Shown: positions 8,923 to 20,024 of the stretch, piece by piece
How positions within the stretch are numbered: the first letter of the stretch is position 1
Layout: each line of letters starts with the position of its first letter
From: Microbacterium oleivorans
GTDB taxonomy: Bacteria > Actinomycetota > Actinomycetes > Actinomycetales > Microbacteriaceae
Assembly (NCBI RefSeq): GCF_013389665.1
Contig: NZ_CP058316.1
Coordinates: forward strand, 434,001 to 498,000
Reading direction: 5' to 3'
Length of the DNA: 64,000 bases
The notes under the pieces: generated by a model
Databases searched by the model: none
Told to the model about the DNA's origin: nothing
What the model saw: only the letters and a program-made list of their open reading frames with translations
Position numbers and translations under genes: made by a program

Positions 8923-10155
8923 ATGCGCAAGATCGGGACCGGAATCGTCGCCATCGCGGCGACCACCGTCCTGCTGGCCGGTTGCTCCGGCGGCAGCACC
9001 CCCACCGAGAGCGGCGACGCCGGCGGCGGATCGGGCTCCGCGCTCGTCGTCTGGACCGACGCGAACCGCGCGCCGGCCATCCAGGCCGCCGCCGAGGCGT
9101 TCACCGCCGAGACCGGCACCGAGATCGAACTCGTCGAGAAGAACTTCGAGGACATCCGCAACGACTTCATCAACCAGGTCCCCACCGGTGAGGGCCCCGA
9201 CATCACCGTGGGCGCCCATGACTTCCTCGGCGCCTTCGTGGCCGCCGGTGTCGTCGACACCGTCGACCTGGGTGCCGCGGCCGATCAGATCGAGCAGGTC
9301 GCGCTCGACGCGTTCACCTACGACGGCCAGGTCTACGGCTTCCCGTACGCGCTCGAGACGATCGCGCTCGTGCAGAACACCGACCTCGTCGGCGAGACCG
9401 CCCCCGCCACCTGGGACGAGATGGTCGCCTCCGCCCAGGCCGCCGGCGCCGAGCGTTCGCTCGTGATCAACACCGCCGGCCAGACCGGCGACGCCTACAC
9501 GATGTACGGCTTCCAGACCTCGTTCGGCGCCCCCGTCTTCGTGCAGGACGAGTCGGGCTCGTACACCTCCGAGGTGGGCATGGGCGGCGCGGGCGGCGAG
9601 GCCTTCGCGACGTGGCTCGGCGCACACGGAGAGGCCGGCTCGGGCGAGATCTCCACCACCATCGACTACGACACCAACAACGAGCTCTTCGCCGCAGGTA
9701 CCGCCGCGTACACCGTGCAGGGCCCGTGGGCCATCGAGGCGCTCACCGCCGAGGGCGTCAACGTCAAGGTCAGCCCCATCCCCAGCGCCGGCGGCGAGAC
9801 CGCCGCGCCGTTCGTGGGCGTCCAGGGCTTCTACGTCAGCTCGGAGTCGAACAACGCGCTGCTCGCGCAGGAGTTCCTGACCACCTACCTGGCCACCGAC
9901 GACGCGCAGCGCGCGCTCTACGAGGCCGACCCGCGTCTGCCCGCGTGGAAGAGCGTCGCCGAGGAGGTCGCCAGCGACCCGATCATCGCCGGTTTCCTCG
10001 CCTCGGCCGCCAATGGCGTGCCCCAGCCCTCGATCCCCGAGATGGGCTCGGTCTGGGACCTCTGGAACGCCGCGCAGGTCCAGATCATCAAGGGCGCCGA
10101 CCCCGTCGGCACCTGGAACACGATGGTCACCGACGTCCAGGCCGCGATCGGCTGA
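8923..10155 (+). CDS. Maltodextrin-type sugar-binding lipoprotein (galacto-oligosaccharide importer)
   Basis: Extracellular solute-binding protein, 410 residues, family 1 (MalE/GanS-like). A short signal ends in the lipobox LLAGC (C21), so it is lipid-anchored outside the membrane. SALVVWTDANRAPAIQAAAEAF and the GPWAIEAL region are typical of MalE-like binders. The ATG at 8923 is chosen because GAAGGAAG lies just ahead and it starts a correct signal peptide. A 145-bp gap separates it from the GH42 gene and may hold a promoter, though I see no convincing one. The permeases follow after a strong hairpin. The substrate, galactan oligosaccharides, is inferred from neighbours. Confidence 0.92.
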   Translation: MRKIGTGIVAIAATTVLLAGCSGGSTPTESGDAGGGSGSALVVWTDANRAPAIQAAAEAFTAETGTEIELVEKNFEDIRNDFINQVPTGEGPDITVGAHDFLGAFVAAGVVDTVDLGAAADQIEQVALDAFTYDGQVYGFPYALETIALVQNTDLVGETAPATWDEMVASAQAAGAERSLVINTAGQTGDAYTMYGFQTSFGAPVFVQDESGSYTSEVGMGGAGGEAFATWLGAHGEAGSGEISTTIDYDTNNELFAAGTAAYTVQGPWAIEALTAEGVNVKVSPIPSAGGETAAPFVGVQGFYVSSESNNALLAQEFLTTYLATDDAQRALYEADPRLPAWKSVAEEVASDPIIAGFLASAANGVPQPSIPEMGSVWDLWNAAQVQIIKGADPVGTWNTMVTDVQAAIG

Positions 10156-10160
10156 TCCCC

Positions 10161-10190
10161 TCCGGGGGCGGAGGAGACTCCGCCCCCGGA
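10161..10190 (+). terminator. Intercistronic hairpin after the sugar-binding gene
   Basis: A perfect 13-bp GC stem (10161-10173 with 10178-10190) and GAGA loop, 5 bp after the stop. There is no T-run, so it probably attenuates read-through or protects the 3' end of the binder mRNA rather than ending the operon. Confidence 0.65.
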
Positions 10191-10222
10191 CCCTCGTCGT
10201 AGGAATGTCGAAGGAGATGCAC

Positions 10223-11851
10223 ATGTCGGTCCCACAGGGAACCGTGAGCGAGAGCGCGCCGCCGCCTCAGACCCCGCTGTCCGCGGCCGGCGCCGAGCCG
10301 CACGGCCGTCGATGGAACGGACTCGGCTGGGGCTTCCTGGTCAAGCTCCTGCTCATGGCCGTCGTCAACGCGTTCGGCCTCATGGGCATCTTCTCGGCCG
10401 TCCAGGCCGAGTCGTGGGTGATCGCCACCGCCGCGGCGGTGCTGCTCATCGCCGCTGACGTGGTCTATTTCACCAAGCGAGCACTCCCCCTGAAGTACCT
10501 GCTTCCCGGGCTGGGCTTCCTGCTGGTGTTCCAGGTCTTCATCTTCGGCTACACCGCCTACATCGCCTTCACGAACTATGGCGCCGGCCACGTCGGCTCC
10601 CAGGAGCAGGCCGTCGAGGCCGCGCTGATCCAGGGCGAACGCCGACTCGACGACTCCCCCACCTACCCGCTCGCCGTCGTCGAACGCGCCGGCGAGTACG
10701 GTTTCGCCATCGTCGACGACGGCGAGATCAAGGCCGGCTCGGCCGAGCAGCCCCTCGAGACCGTCGGCGATGCCGCCGGGAGCGGCGTGCCGACCGAGGT
10801 GCCCGGGTGGAACGTCGTGCCCCGCGGCACGTTCCTCGGCGACACGACGCTGCAGAACACCGTCGTCGAACTCCGGGTGCCCGTGTCCGACGACCCGAAT
10901 GACGGTTCCATCCGCACCCGCGACGGGTCCAGCGGCGCCGTCTACCTCTCGACGCTCACGTGGGACGCCGAAGCTCAGACCATCACCGACACGGCCACCG
11001 GCACCGTGTACGAGGCCACCGACCGGGGTACCTTCCAGGCCGCCGACGGCTCGTCGCTCGCCACGGGCTGGGTCGTCAACGTCGGGTTCGACAACTTCCT
11101 CACCCTGTTCACCGATCCCGCGCTGCTCGAGCCGCTGGGACTGGTCACGCTCTGGACGTTCGTCTGGGCTGCACTGTCGGTGATCGTGCCGTTCGCGATG
11201 GGGTTGCTGTTCGCCCTGATCTTCAACGACCCGCGCGTGAAGGGGCGCAAGATCCTGCGGACGTTGTTCATCCTCCCCTACGCGTTCCCGGCCTTCATGT
11301 CGGCGCTGCTTTTCCGGGGCATGTTCAACGCCGAGTTCGGCGTGATCAACGAGTTCTTCTTCGGGGGCGCGAACATCGACTGGCTCGGCGATCCGTGGCT
11401 CGCCCGGTTCGCGGTGCTCTTCGTCAACGTCTGGCTGACCTACCCGTACTACTTCCTCGTCTGCACCGGGGCGCTGCAGGCGCTGCCCGCCGACACGCTC
11501 GAGGCGGCATCCATCGACGGCGCCGGGCGCGTGCGTCAGATGCGGTCGATCATCCTGCCGCTCGTGCTCGTCGCCACCGCACCGCTGCTGATCTCGTCGT
11601 TCGCCTTCAGCTTCAACAACTTCACCGTCATCTACATGTTCAACAGCGGCGGACCGGCCATCCCCGGGGCGCCGTACGCCCTCGGAGCCACCGACATCCT
11701 CATCTCCGCGATCTACGACATCTCGGGGGTCTCGGGCGGCGCCGCCGACTACGGCCTCGCGAGCGCCCTGTCGATCCTCGTCTTCATCGTCGTCGGCCTG
11801 ATCTCCGCGCTGGCGTTCCGTCAGACCCGCAAGCTGGAGGAGTACCAGTGA
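10223..11851 (+). CDS. ABC sugar permease, MalF type
   Basis: Membrane subunit of the oligosaccharide importer, 542 residues. Two short N-terminal membrane helices and a third around residues 93-116 are followed by a large external domain of roughly 170 residues, equivalent to the MalF P2 loop that contacts the binding protein. The remaining helices carry the EAA loop LEAASIDGAGRVRQMRSIIL, where the ATPase docks. ATG 10223 is preferred over ATG 10205 and ATG 10217 because AAGGAG sits 6 nt upstream. The stop overlaps the next start by one base (TGATG). No ATPase gene is in the cluster, so an ATPase shared with other importers must be used, as MsmX is in Bacillus. Confidence 0.93.
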   Translation: MSVPQGTVSESAPPPQTPLSAAGAEPHGRRWNGLGWGFLVKLLLMAVVNAFGLMGIFSAVQAESWVIATAAAVLLIAADVVYFTKRALPLKYLLPGLGFLLVFQVFIFGYTAYIAFTNYGAGHVGSQEQAVEAALIQGERRLDDSPTYPLAVVERAGEYGFAIVDDGEIKAGSAEQPLETVGDAAGSGVPTEVPGWNVVPRGTFLGDTTLQNTVVELRVPVSDDPNDGSIRTRDGSSGAVYLSTLTWDAEAQTITDTATGTVYEATDRGTFQAADGSSLATGWVVNVGFDNFLTLFTDPALLEPLGLVTLWTFVWAALSVIVPFAMGLLFALIFNDPRVKGRKILRTLFILPYAFPAFMSALLFRGMFNAEFGVINEFFFGGANIDWLGDPWLARFAVLFVNVWLTYPYYFLVCTGALQALPADTLEAASIDGAGRVRQMRSIILPLVLVATAPLLISSFAFSFNNFTVIYMFNSGGPAIPGAPYALGATDILISAIYDISGVSGGAADYGLASALSILVFIVVGLISALAFRQTRKLEEYQ

Positions 11852-12741
11852 TGTCCACCACCACCGCTCGCCCGACGTCCAGCCGCACGAACGCCCGCCG
11901 CCGCCGATGGGTGCTCGACGTCGGCTGGAAGTACCTCGTCGCCCTCGTCATCCTCTTCTACGCGATCTTCCCGCTGCTGTACGTCGTGTCGGCCTCGCTG
12001 AACCCGCGGGGCAACCTCGCGGCCAGCAATCAGCTGTTCGGCGTGTTCGACCTCGCCAACTTCGTCGCGCTGGGCAACTCGTCGTACTGGACCTGGTACG
12101 GCAACACCCTGCTCGTCAGCGGGGCCTCGGCGATCGGAGCCGTGCTCATGGGCGCCGCGGCGGCCTACGCGTTCTCGCGATTCCGCTTCCGCGGCCGCCG
12201 GCCCGGCCTCACCGCGCTCCTCATCATCCAGATGTTCCCGCAGGCCCTGGCCTTCGTCGCCATCTTCCTGATGCTGCTGGCCCTCGGCGAGGTGTTCCCG
12301 GCGCTCGGGCTCAACTCCAAGATCGCGCTCATCTGCGTGTACCTCGGCGGTGCGCTCGGGGTGAACACCTTCCTCATGTACGGCTTCTTCAACACCATCC
12401 CGATGGAGCTCGACGAGTCGGCGAAGATCGACGGCGCCACCCACGCGCAGATCTTCTGGCGCATCATCATGCCGCTGGTCACGCCGATCCTCGCGGTCGT
12501 GGCACTGCTGGCGTTCATCGCCTCGTTCGGTGACTACATCATCTCGAAGATCGTGCTCGTCTCGCAGGACAACTGGACACTCGCCGTCGGCATGTTCCAG
12601 TGGGTCTCGAATCAGCTCTCGAGCAACTGGGGCCTGTTCGCCGCGGGCGCCGTGCTCGCCTCGATTCCGGTGCTCGTGCTCTTCCTCGCCCTGCAGCGCT
12701 ACATCATCGGCGGCCTGACCGCCGGATCGGTCAAGGGCTGA
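11851..12741 (+). CDS. ABC sugar permease, MalG type
   Basis: Second membrane subunit of the importer, 296 residues with six predicted helices. The family EAA loop is LDESAKIDGATHAQIFWRII. The N terminus is short and basic (SSRTNARRRRW), keeping it inside. It starts in TGATG overlap with the MalF-type gene, so the two are translated together at a 1:1 ratio. A strong hairpin follows 20 bp after the stop, ending this transcription unit before the GH53 gene. Confidence 0.94.
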   Translation: MSTTTARPTSSRTNARRRRWVLDVGWKYLVALVILFYAIFPLLYVVSASLNPRGNLAASNQLFGVFDLANFVALGNSSYWTWYGNTLLVSGASAIGAVLMGAAAAYAFSRFRFRGRRPGLTALLIIQMFPQALAFVAIFLMLLALGEVFPALGLNSKIALICVYLGGALGVNTFLMYGFFNTIPMELDESAKIDGATHAQIFWRIIMPLVTPILAVVALLAFIASFGDYIISKIVLVSQDNWTLAVGMFQWVSNQLSSNWGLFAAGAVLASIPVLVLFLALQRYIIGGLTAGSVKG

Positions 12742-12754
12742 CCGCCCCGTCTGA

Positions 12755-15262
<2,508 letters not shown>

Positions 15263-15280
15263 CCGGAACGGCCCGAGCCG

Positions 15281-15350
15281 GCGAGAACGCATCGTCGCCG
15301 CGAGCACGCACCCGCAACGGTGCGCGCTCGCGGCGACGGTGCGTTCTCGC
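15281..15350. terminator. Bidirectional terminator hairpin
   Basis: Very long inverted repeat of about 31 bp with one G-U and one A-C pair, lying between the convergent GH53 and rsmI genes. A related hairpin with the same arm sequence GCGAGCAC occurs at 40170-40220. Confidence 0.7.
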
Positions 15351-15375
15351 GTGACGCGGGCCGGGGCTCGACGCG

Positions 15376-16194
15376 TCAGCGACGGGCGGCGAGCGCAGCC
15401 TGGTACAGGTCGCGGGACGACAGGCCGGTGGCGGCCGAGACCTCGGCGGCCGCGTCCTTCAGCCGGATGCCGTCGGCGACGAGCCGCTGCACCTGGGCGA
15501 GGGCGTCCGCGGGGTCGACCTCGTGCGACCCCGCCCCCTCGACGACGACCACGATCTCGCCGCGCACGCCCGCAGCAGCCCAGGCGGCGAGCTCGCCGAG
15601 GGTGCCGCGCGCGATCTCCTCGTGCAGCTTCGTCAGCTCGCGGCACACGGCCGCGCGGCGGTCCGCGCCGAACGCATCGGCCATGGCGGCGAGCACCTCG
15701 GCGATGCGCGAGGGCGCCTCGAAGAAGACCAGTGTGCGTCGCTCGCCGGCCAGTTCCGCGAACAGCCGTCGCCGCTCCCCCGGTTTGCGCGGGGGGAAGC
15801 CCTCGAAGGCGAACCGGTCGGTGGGCAGTCCCGACACGGCGAGCGCGGCGAGCACGGCGCTCGGTCCCGGCAGCACCGTCACCACGACCCCCGCGGCGGC
15901 CGCGGCGGCGACGAGCCCGAACCCGGGGTCGCTCACCGTCGGCATCCCCGCGTCGCTGAGCACGAGCACGTCCTCGGTGCGGGCGCGCTCGACCAGTTCA
16001 TCCGCCCGCTGCTTCTCGTTGTGGTCGTGGAGGGCGATGAGCCGGGGCCGGTTCGCGACACCGAGGGCCTGCAGGAGGCGCTGCGTCGTGCGGGTGTCCT
16101 CGGCCGCGATCGTCGTCGCGTTCTCGAGGGCCGTGACCAGTCGCGTGGTTGCGTCGCCGAGGTTGCCGATGGGCGTCGCGGCGAGGATGATCAC
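15376..16194 (-). CDS. rsmI: 16S rRNA 2'-O-ribose C1402 methyltransferase RsmI
   Basis: SAM-dependent methyltransferase of the tetrapyrrole-methylase fold that modifies C1402 of 16S rRNA. The 272-residue product starts IILAATPIGNLGDATTRL and contains the EDTRTTQRLL, SDAGMPTVSDPGFGLV and VTVLPGPSAVLAALAVSGL blocks that define RsmI. The GTG at 16194 is chosen because the conserved N terminus begins there and TATGCT lies 6 nt upstream, a leaderless arrangement; a longer frame to 16368 runs into the divergent gene. It is head to head with the mannosyltransferase gene, as in many actinobacteria. Confidence 0.95.
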   Translation of the reverse strand: MIILAATPIGNLGDATTRLVTALENATTIAAEDTRTTQRLLQALGVANRPRLIALHDHNEKQRADELVERARTEDVLVLSDAGMPTVSDPGFGLVAAAAAAGVVVTVLPGPSAVLAALAVSGLPTDRFAFEGFPPRKPGERRRLFAELAGERRTLVFFEAPSRIAEVLAAMADAFGADRRAAVCRELTKLHEEIARGTLGELAAWAAAGVRGEIVVVVEGAGSHEVDPADALAQVQRLVADGIRLKDAAAEVSAATGLSSRDLYQAALAARR

Positions 16195-16200
16195 CGCCCC

Positions 16201-16210
16201 AGCATAGGCT
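16201..16210. promoter_or_regulatory. Overlapping divergent -10 boxes of rsmI and the mannosyltransferase
   Basis: The 10-bp AGCATAGGCT reads TAGGCT on the plus strand (16205-16210) and TATGCT on the minus strand (16206-16201). Each is exactly 6 nt from its start codon (GTG 16217 and GTG 16194), and the two share the central TA. Confidence 0.6.
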
Positions 16211-16216
16211 GGCGGC

Positions 16217-17809
16217 GTGACGACGACCGCTGAGCCGCTGCCCACCGAGGCGCGTCCCACGCTGCTCGATCGGTGGCACCGGCGCCTGTCGGGAGACGCG
16301 GCTCTGCGTCGCCGCCTGGGGTGGATCCTGCCGCTGGCGATCACTCTGCTCGCGGCCGTCGTGCGCATGTGGGACCTCGCCCATCCGCACGCGGTGGTCT
16401 TCGACGAGACCTACTACGTCAAGGACGCCTGGAGCCAGTGGGTGCTCGGGTACGCCGCGACCTGGCCGGACGGCGCCGACGAGCGCTTCCTCGCAGGAGA
16501 GAGCGACATCTTCACCACGACGGGGAGCTTCGTCGTCCATCCCCCGCTCGGGAAGTACCTCATCGCACTGCCGATGGCCGTGCTCGGGGCCGATTCGACA
16601 CTCGCGTGGCGGCTCGGCACCGCCCTGGCCGGTGTCGCGTGCGTCCTCGTGCTGTACCTGCTGGCCCGCAGCCTCACCGGCTCGCTCGTGTTCGCCTCGC
16701 TCACGTCGGGTCTGCTCGCCATCGACGGGCTCGGGATCGTCATGAGCCGCGTCGCACTGCTCGACATCTTCCTGACCCTGTTCACCCTGCTGGCGTTCTG
16801 GTTCGTCGTCCTCGACCGGCGCAGGCATCGGGTGGTCCTCGCGGCGCGAGCCGCACTGCGATGGGACGACGTCGGCGGTCCGGCGTGGGGACCGGTCCTG
16901 TGGAACCGCCCCTGGGTGATCGCGGCGGGAGCGGCGGCGGGAGCCGCCTCGGCGGTGAAGTGGTCGGGTGTGTGGGTCCTCGCGGCGCTGGGCATCTACC
17001 TGGTCGTCAGCGACGCGCTGGCGCGCCGCCGCGCGGGGGTGCTCTTCTGGCCCGCCGACGCGGCGTTGCGTCAGGGCGTGGTGTCGTTCCTGCTCCTCGT
17101 GCCCGTCGCGCTGGTGGTGTATCTCGCGTCCTGGTCGGGCTGGTTCCTCACCGACGGCGGGTACGACCGCCACTCCGCCGATGCCGACCCGGCCACGGGC
17201 CTGTGGTCGTCGATCCCGCTCCCGTTGCAGAGCCTGTGGCGTTACCACGAGGCGATGTACGGGTCGACGGCGGCGATGTCGACCGCTCACGCCTACGCGA
17301 GCCCCGCCGCGCAGTGGCCGCTCCTGCTGCGCCCCACCTCGATGTACGCCGGCAGCACCCCCGCCGGCACCGACGGCTGCACCGACGCGAACGGGTGCTG
17401 GCAGATCCTGTACAGCATGCCCAACCCCATCGTGTGGTGGGCGGGCGTGGCGGCGGTGCTGTTCCTCGTCTACCTGTTCGCGCGCACACGCGACGGCCGG
17501 TACGCCATCGTTTTCACGGGTGTCGTCGCGACCTACGTGCCCTGGCTGCTGTTCCCCGAGCGCACGATCTTCCAGTTCTACACGGTGCTCATCCAGCCGT
17601 TCCTGCTGCTCGCGCTCGTGTTCGTGATCCAGGCCGCGGTGCGCGACGTCCGGGCGTCGAAGAGAGGGGGACGCCCGCTCGAACGCATCGTCATCGGCTT
17701 CCTCGTGCTGGTCGTCGCGATCGCGGTGTTCTGGTTCCCGCTGTGGTCGGCCATCGAGGTGCCCTACGAGTACTACCGATTGCACAACTGGCTTCCCGGC
17801 TGGGTCTGA
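16217..17809 (+). CDS. Dolichyl-phosphate-mannose--protein mannosyltransferase (GT39)
   Basis: Multipass membrane enzyme, 530 residues, transferring mannose from polyprenyl-phosphate-mannose to Ser/Thr of proteins being exported. The luminal acidic motif FDETYYVKDAWS near residue 60 matches the DE pair essential in PMT enzymes. The first large loop contains HPPLGKYLIALP, and the later ILYSMPNPIVWW and LLFPERTIFQFYT blocks are typical of actinobacterial PMT. About ten helices are expected. The GTG start is set by TAGGCT 6 nt upstream. It lies 35 bp before the FHA gene, although that gene has its own leaderless promoter; the neighbouring giant surface protein and the Thr/Ser-rich GH53 are possible acceptors (inference). 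Confidence 0.93.
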   Translation: MTTTAEPLPTEARPTLLDRWHRRLSGDAALRRRLGWILPLAITLLAAVVRMWDLAHPHAVVFDETYYVKDAWSQWVLGYAATWPDGADERFLAGESDIFTTTGSFVVHPPLGKYLIALPMAVLGADSTLAWRLGTALAGVACVLVLYLLARSLTGSLVFASLTSGLLAIDGLGIVMSRVALLDIFLTLFTLLAFWFVVLDRRRHRVVLAARAALRWDDVGGPAWGPVLWNRPWVIAAGAAAGAASAVKWSGVWVLAALGIYLVVSDALARRRAGVLFWPADAALRQGVVSFLLLVPVALVVYLASWSGWFLTDGGYDRHSADADPATGLWSSIPLPLQSLWRYHEAMYGSTAAMSTAHAYASPAAQWPLLLRPTSMYAGSTPAGTDGCTDANGCWQILYSMPNPIVWWAGVAAVLFLVYLFARTRDGRYAIVFTGVVATYVPWLLFPERTIFQFYTVLIQPFLLLALVFVIQAAVRDVRASKRGGRPLERIVIGFLVLVVAIAVFWFPLWSAIEVPYEYYRLHNWLPGWV

Positions 17810-17832
17810 TGTGTCGGCGGCGCGAGCGAACG

Positions 17833-17838
17833 TAGGCT
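17833..17838 (+). promoter_or_regulatory. Leaderless-type -10 box of the FHA gene
   Basis: TAGGCT followed by 6 nt and the GTG start at 17845. No Shine-Dalgarno sequence. Confidence 0.55.
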
Positions 17839-17844
17839 GAGCCC

Positions 17845-18765
17845 GTGTTCCGCTACTCCCCGCCCGATGACGCGCAGCGCACGGGCTTCGCGATGGTCGC
17901 CGACCGTTTCGCCCTCCTCGTCGACGCCGCCGTGGGCGACGAGCTCGCCACCGGCCTGTGGAATGCCATGACGGCGCCGGATGCCGCCTTCGAGGACGTC
18001 CTCTCACTCATCGCCGCCGTCGGAATCGGCCGTCTGCCCGACTTCGCCCTCGTCGAGCTCGTGGACGCCGCGTCGAGCTCGGTGTCCGTCGCCGTGCGCG
18101 GCACCGCGACGATCGATCTGCACGGTCCGCAGCGCAGCAGCTACGCCGGCAGCGGTGTCGGCACCTGGGTCGAGGGGTCCGCGCAGCACGTCGCCGGGAT
18201 CTCGCTCGGGCTGGCCGGCGTCCTCTCCTCCGCCGTCCTCCTCCCTCTCGGACGCGGCGTCGCCCGCGCGAACGCGCTCGAGTGGGGCGTCGTCGTCTCG
18301 CCCGCGCCCGCCGTCCCCGCCGCTGCCACCGCACGCTCCGTCGCGGACGACGTGGACGACGTGGACGACAGCACGGTCCTCGGGTCACGGCGCCCCGGGG
18401 CGAGCCTGCCGGTGCCGCAGGCACCGCACGCCCGCCGGTACGTGCTGCGTCTGACCCCCGGTGGCGAGCACACGCTGGAACGCCCCGTCGTGCTGGGCCG
18501 CGCTCCCCGCACCGCGCAGCACCCCGGCGCTCGCACCGTCGCGGTGGCATCACCGCGCAAAGAGGTCTCGGGCGAGCACCTCGAGGCGCGGCTGGAGGGT
18601 GACGCGCTCGTGTTACGCGACCTCGGCTCCACCAACGGCACCGTCGTGCGCCAGCCGGACGGCGGTGAGGTGCTGCTGCGCGGCGGCGCGAGCGCCCGGG
18701 TGGCGCCGGGCACCGTCCTCGATCTCGGCGACGGGGTGACGGTCGTGTTCGAAGCGGTCCCGTGA
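17845..18765 (+). CDS. FHA-domain protein with acidic-x-TVL motif
   Basis: Cytoplasmic 306-residue protein. The first 150 residues form an unrecognised domain (VADRFALLVDAAVGDELATG...) without membrane helices. A linker then carries DDVDDSTVLGSRR with T177, a likely phospho-acceptor shared with other proteins of this island. The C-terminal FHA domain (about 195-304) keeps the phospho-threonine-binding residues: GR in VVLGRAPR, S and H in VSGEHLEARL, and N in RDLGSTNGTVV. FHA proteins read pThr marks made by Ser/Thr kinases; the kinase gene follows. The layout of an acidic Thr motif ahead of an FHA domain resembles GarA/OdhI self-binding switches, by analogy only. Confidence 0.88.
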   Translation: MFRYSPPDDAQRTGFAMVADRFALLVDAAVGDELATGLWNAMTAPDAAFEDVLSLIAAVGIGRLPDFALVELVDAASSSVSVAVRGTATIDLHGPQRSSYAGSGVGTWVEGSAQHVAGISLGLAGVLSSAVLLPLGRGVARANALEWGVVVSPAPAVPAAATARSVADDVDDVDDSTVLGSRRPGASLPVPQAPHARRYVLRLTPGGEHTLERPVVLGRAPRTAQHPGARTVAVASPRKEVSGEHLEARLEGDALVLRDLGSTNGTVVRQPDGGEVLLRGGASARVAPGTVLDLGDGVTVVFEAVP

Positions 18766-18831
18766 ACGGCCGTCAAGCGATTTCCCGGGGCTCGTCCGCT
18801 GTGTTAGAAAAATCTCACGGGAACAGGGTTT

Positions 18832-18857
18832 CGGAGGCGCAACGCACCGCGCCTCCG
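18832..18857 (+). promoter_or_regulatory. Stem-loop in the kinase leader
   Basis: Perfect 9-bp stem (CGGAGGCGC with its complement) and 8-nt loop, 21 bp before the kinase start, in a 113-bp gap. It could be a weak terminator for the FHA gene or a leader structure. Confidence 0.4.
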
Positions 18858-18878
18858 TCGACAGGGGGTGGATGACAC

Positions 18879-20024
18879 GTGGTGTCGAGACTTCCCTCCG
18901 CGCCACCCGGCCTCGCCGGCTTCACCTACGTCCGGCCCCTCGGCACCGGCGGGTTCGCCGATGTCTTCCTCTTCGAGCAGAATCTGCCGCGGCGTCCGGT
19001 CGCGGTGAAGGTGATGCTCGAAGACATCGTCGACGACAGTCTCCTGCGCATGTTCAACGCCGAGGCCGACGTCATGGCACGTCTGAGCGCGCACCCCTCG
19101 ATCCTCACGATCTACCAGGCATCCATCTCCGCCGACGGTCGCCCGTACATCGTGATGGAGTACTGCCCGACCTCGCTCACCAACCGGTATCGCCGTGAGG
19201 TCATCCCGGTGGCCGAGGTGCTGCAACTGGGCGTGAAGATCGCCTCCGCCCTCGAGACCGCCCACCGATCGGGGCTGCTCCACCGCGACATCAAGCCGTC
19301 GAACATCCTCATGACGACCTTCGGCGCCCCCGTCCTGGCCGACTTCGGCATCGCCTCGGCGATCACCGGCCGCGCCGACACCGACGAGGTGTTCGCGATG
19401 TCGGTGCCCTGGAGCGCGCCGGAGATCGTCGATGAACGCGTGTCGGGGTCCGTGGCCGCCGAGGTGTGGGGGCTGGGCGCGACGCTCTACTCGCTACTGG
19501 CCGGTCGGAGCCCCTTCGAACGGCCCGGCAGCGGTCGCAACAGCCGCGACCAATTGAAATCGCGCATCCGCAGAGCGGCCTACACCCCGATCGGGCGAGC
19601 GGACGTGCCCGCGCGCCTCGAGGAGGTGCTCGCCCGGTCGATGGCGCGTGACGCCTCCGCGCGTCAGGGGTCGGCGGCCGAGCTCGCGCACGAGCTGCAG
19701 CTCGTGCAGCACGAGATGGGCGTGCCGCACACCCCCATGGAGGTGGCCGTCGACGAATGGGCCGCAGCAGGGGCGGCGGTCGATTTCGCCGACGACCGAG
19801 CACGCGGCCCGGTGCGACCCTCGGTGTCGTACGAGTCGCGACGCCCCGCCCGCACTCCTCGCACGCTCGAGCGCCGTCCCGACGAGGGCACGGTCCTCGC
19901 CGGCGCCGAGCCTCGGCCGCGGCTGAGCACGACCGCCCGCATCGCCCTCCTCGCCGGCGGCGGTGCGCTCCTGGCCGCCGCCGGGGCGGTCACCACGCTC
20001 GTCATCGTCGGCGGGGGTCTGTGA
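18879..20024 (+). CDS. Hanks-type Ser/Thr protein kinase with C-terminal membrane helix
   Basis: Protein kinase, 381 residues, that should phosphorylate Thr/Ser on proteins of this island. All key elements are present: glycine loop LGTGGFADVFLF, ATP lysine K44 (AVKVM), catalytic loop HRDIKPSN (135-142, D137), DFG (155-157) and the APE-like SAPEIVDE. The catalytic domain ends near 275. A linker with DEGTVLAG (T338) precedes a single C-terminal membrane helix (about 352-378) ending almost at the C terminus, so there is no external sensor domain, unlike PknB with its PASTA repeats. The GTG start at 18879 has AGGGGG 12 nt upstream. The next gene overlaps its stop (GTGA). Confidence 0.93.
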   Translation: MVSRLPSAPPGLAGFTYVRPLGTGGFADVFLFEQNLPRRPVAVKVMLEDIVDDSLLRMFNAEADVMARLSAHPSILTIYQASISADGRPYIVMEYCPTSLTNRYRREVIPVAEVLQLGVKIASALETAHRSGLLHRDIKPSNILMTTFGAPVLADFGIASAITGRADTDEVFAMSVPWSAPEIVDERVSGSVAAEVWGLGATLYSLLAGRSPFERPGSGRNSRDQLKSRIRRAAYTPIGRADVPARLEEVLARSMARDASARQGSAAELAHELQLVQHEMGVPHTPMEVAVDEWAAAGAAVDFADDRARGPVRPSVSYESRRPARTPRTLERRPDEGTVLAGAEPRPRLSTTARIALLAGGGALLAAAGAVTTLVIVGGGL

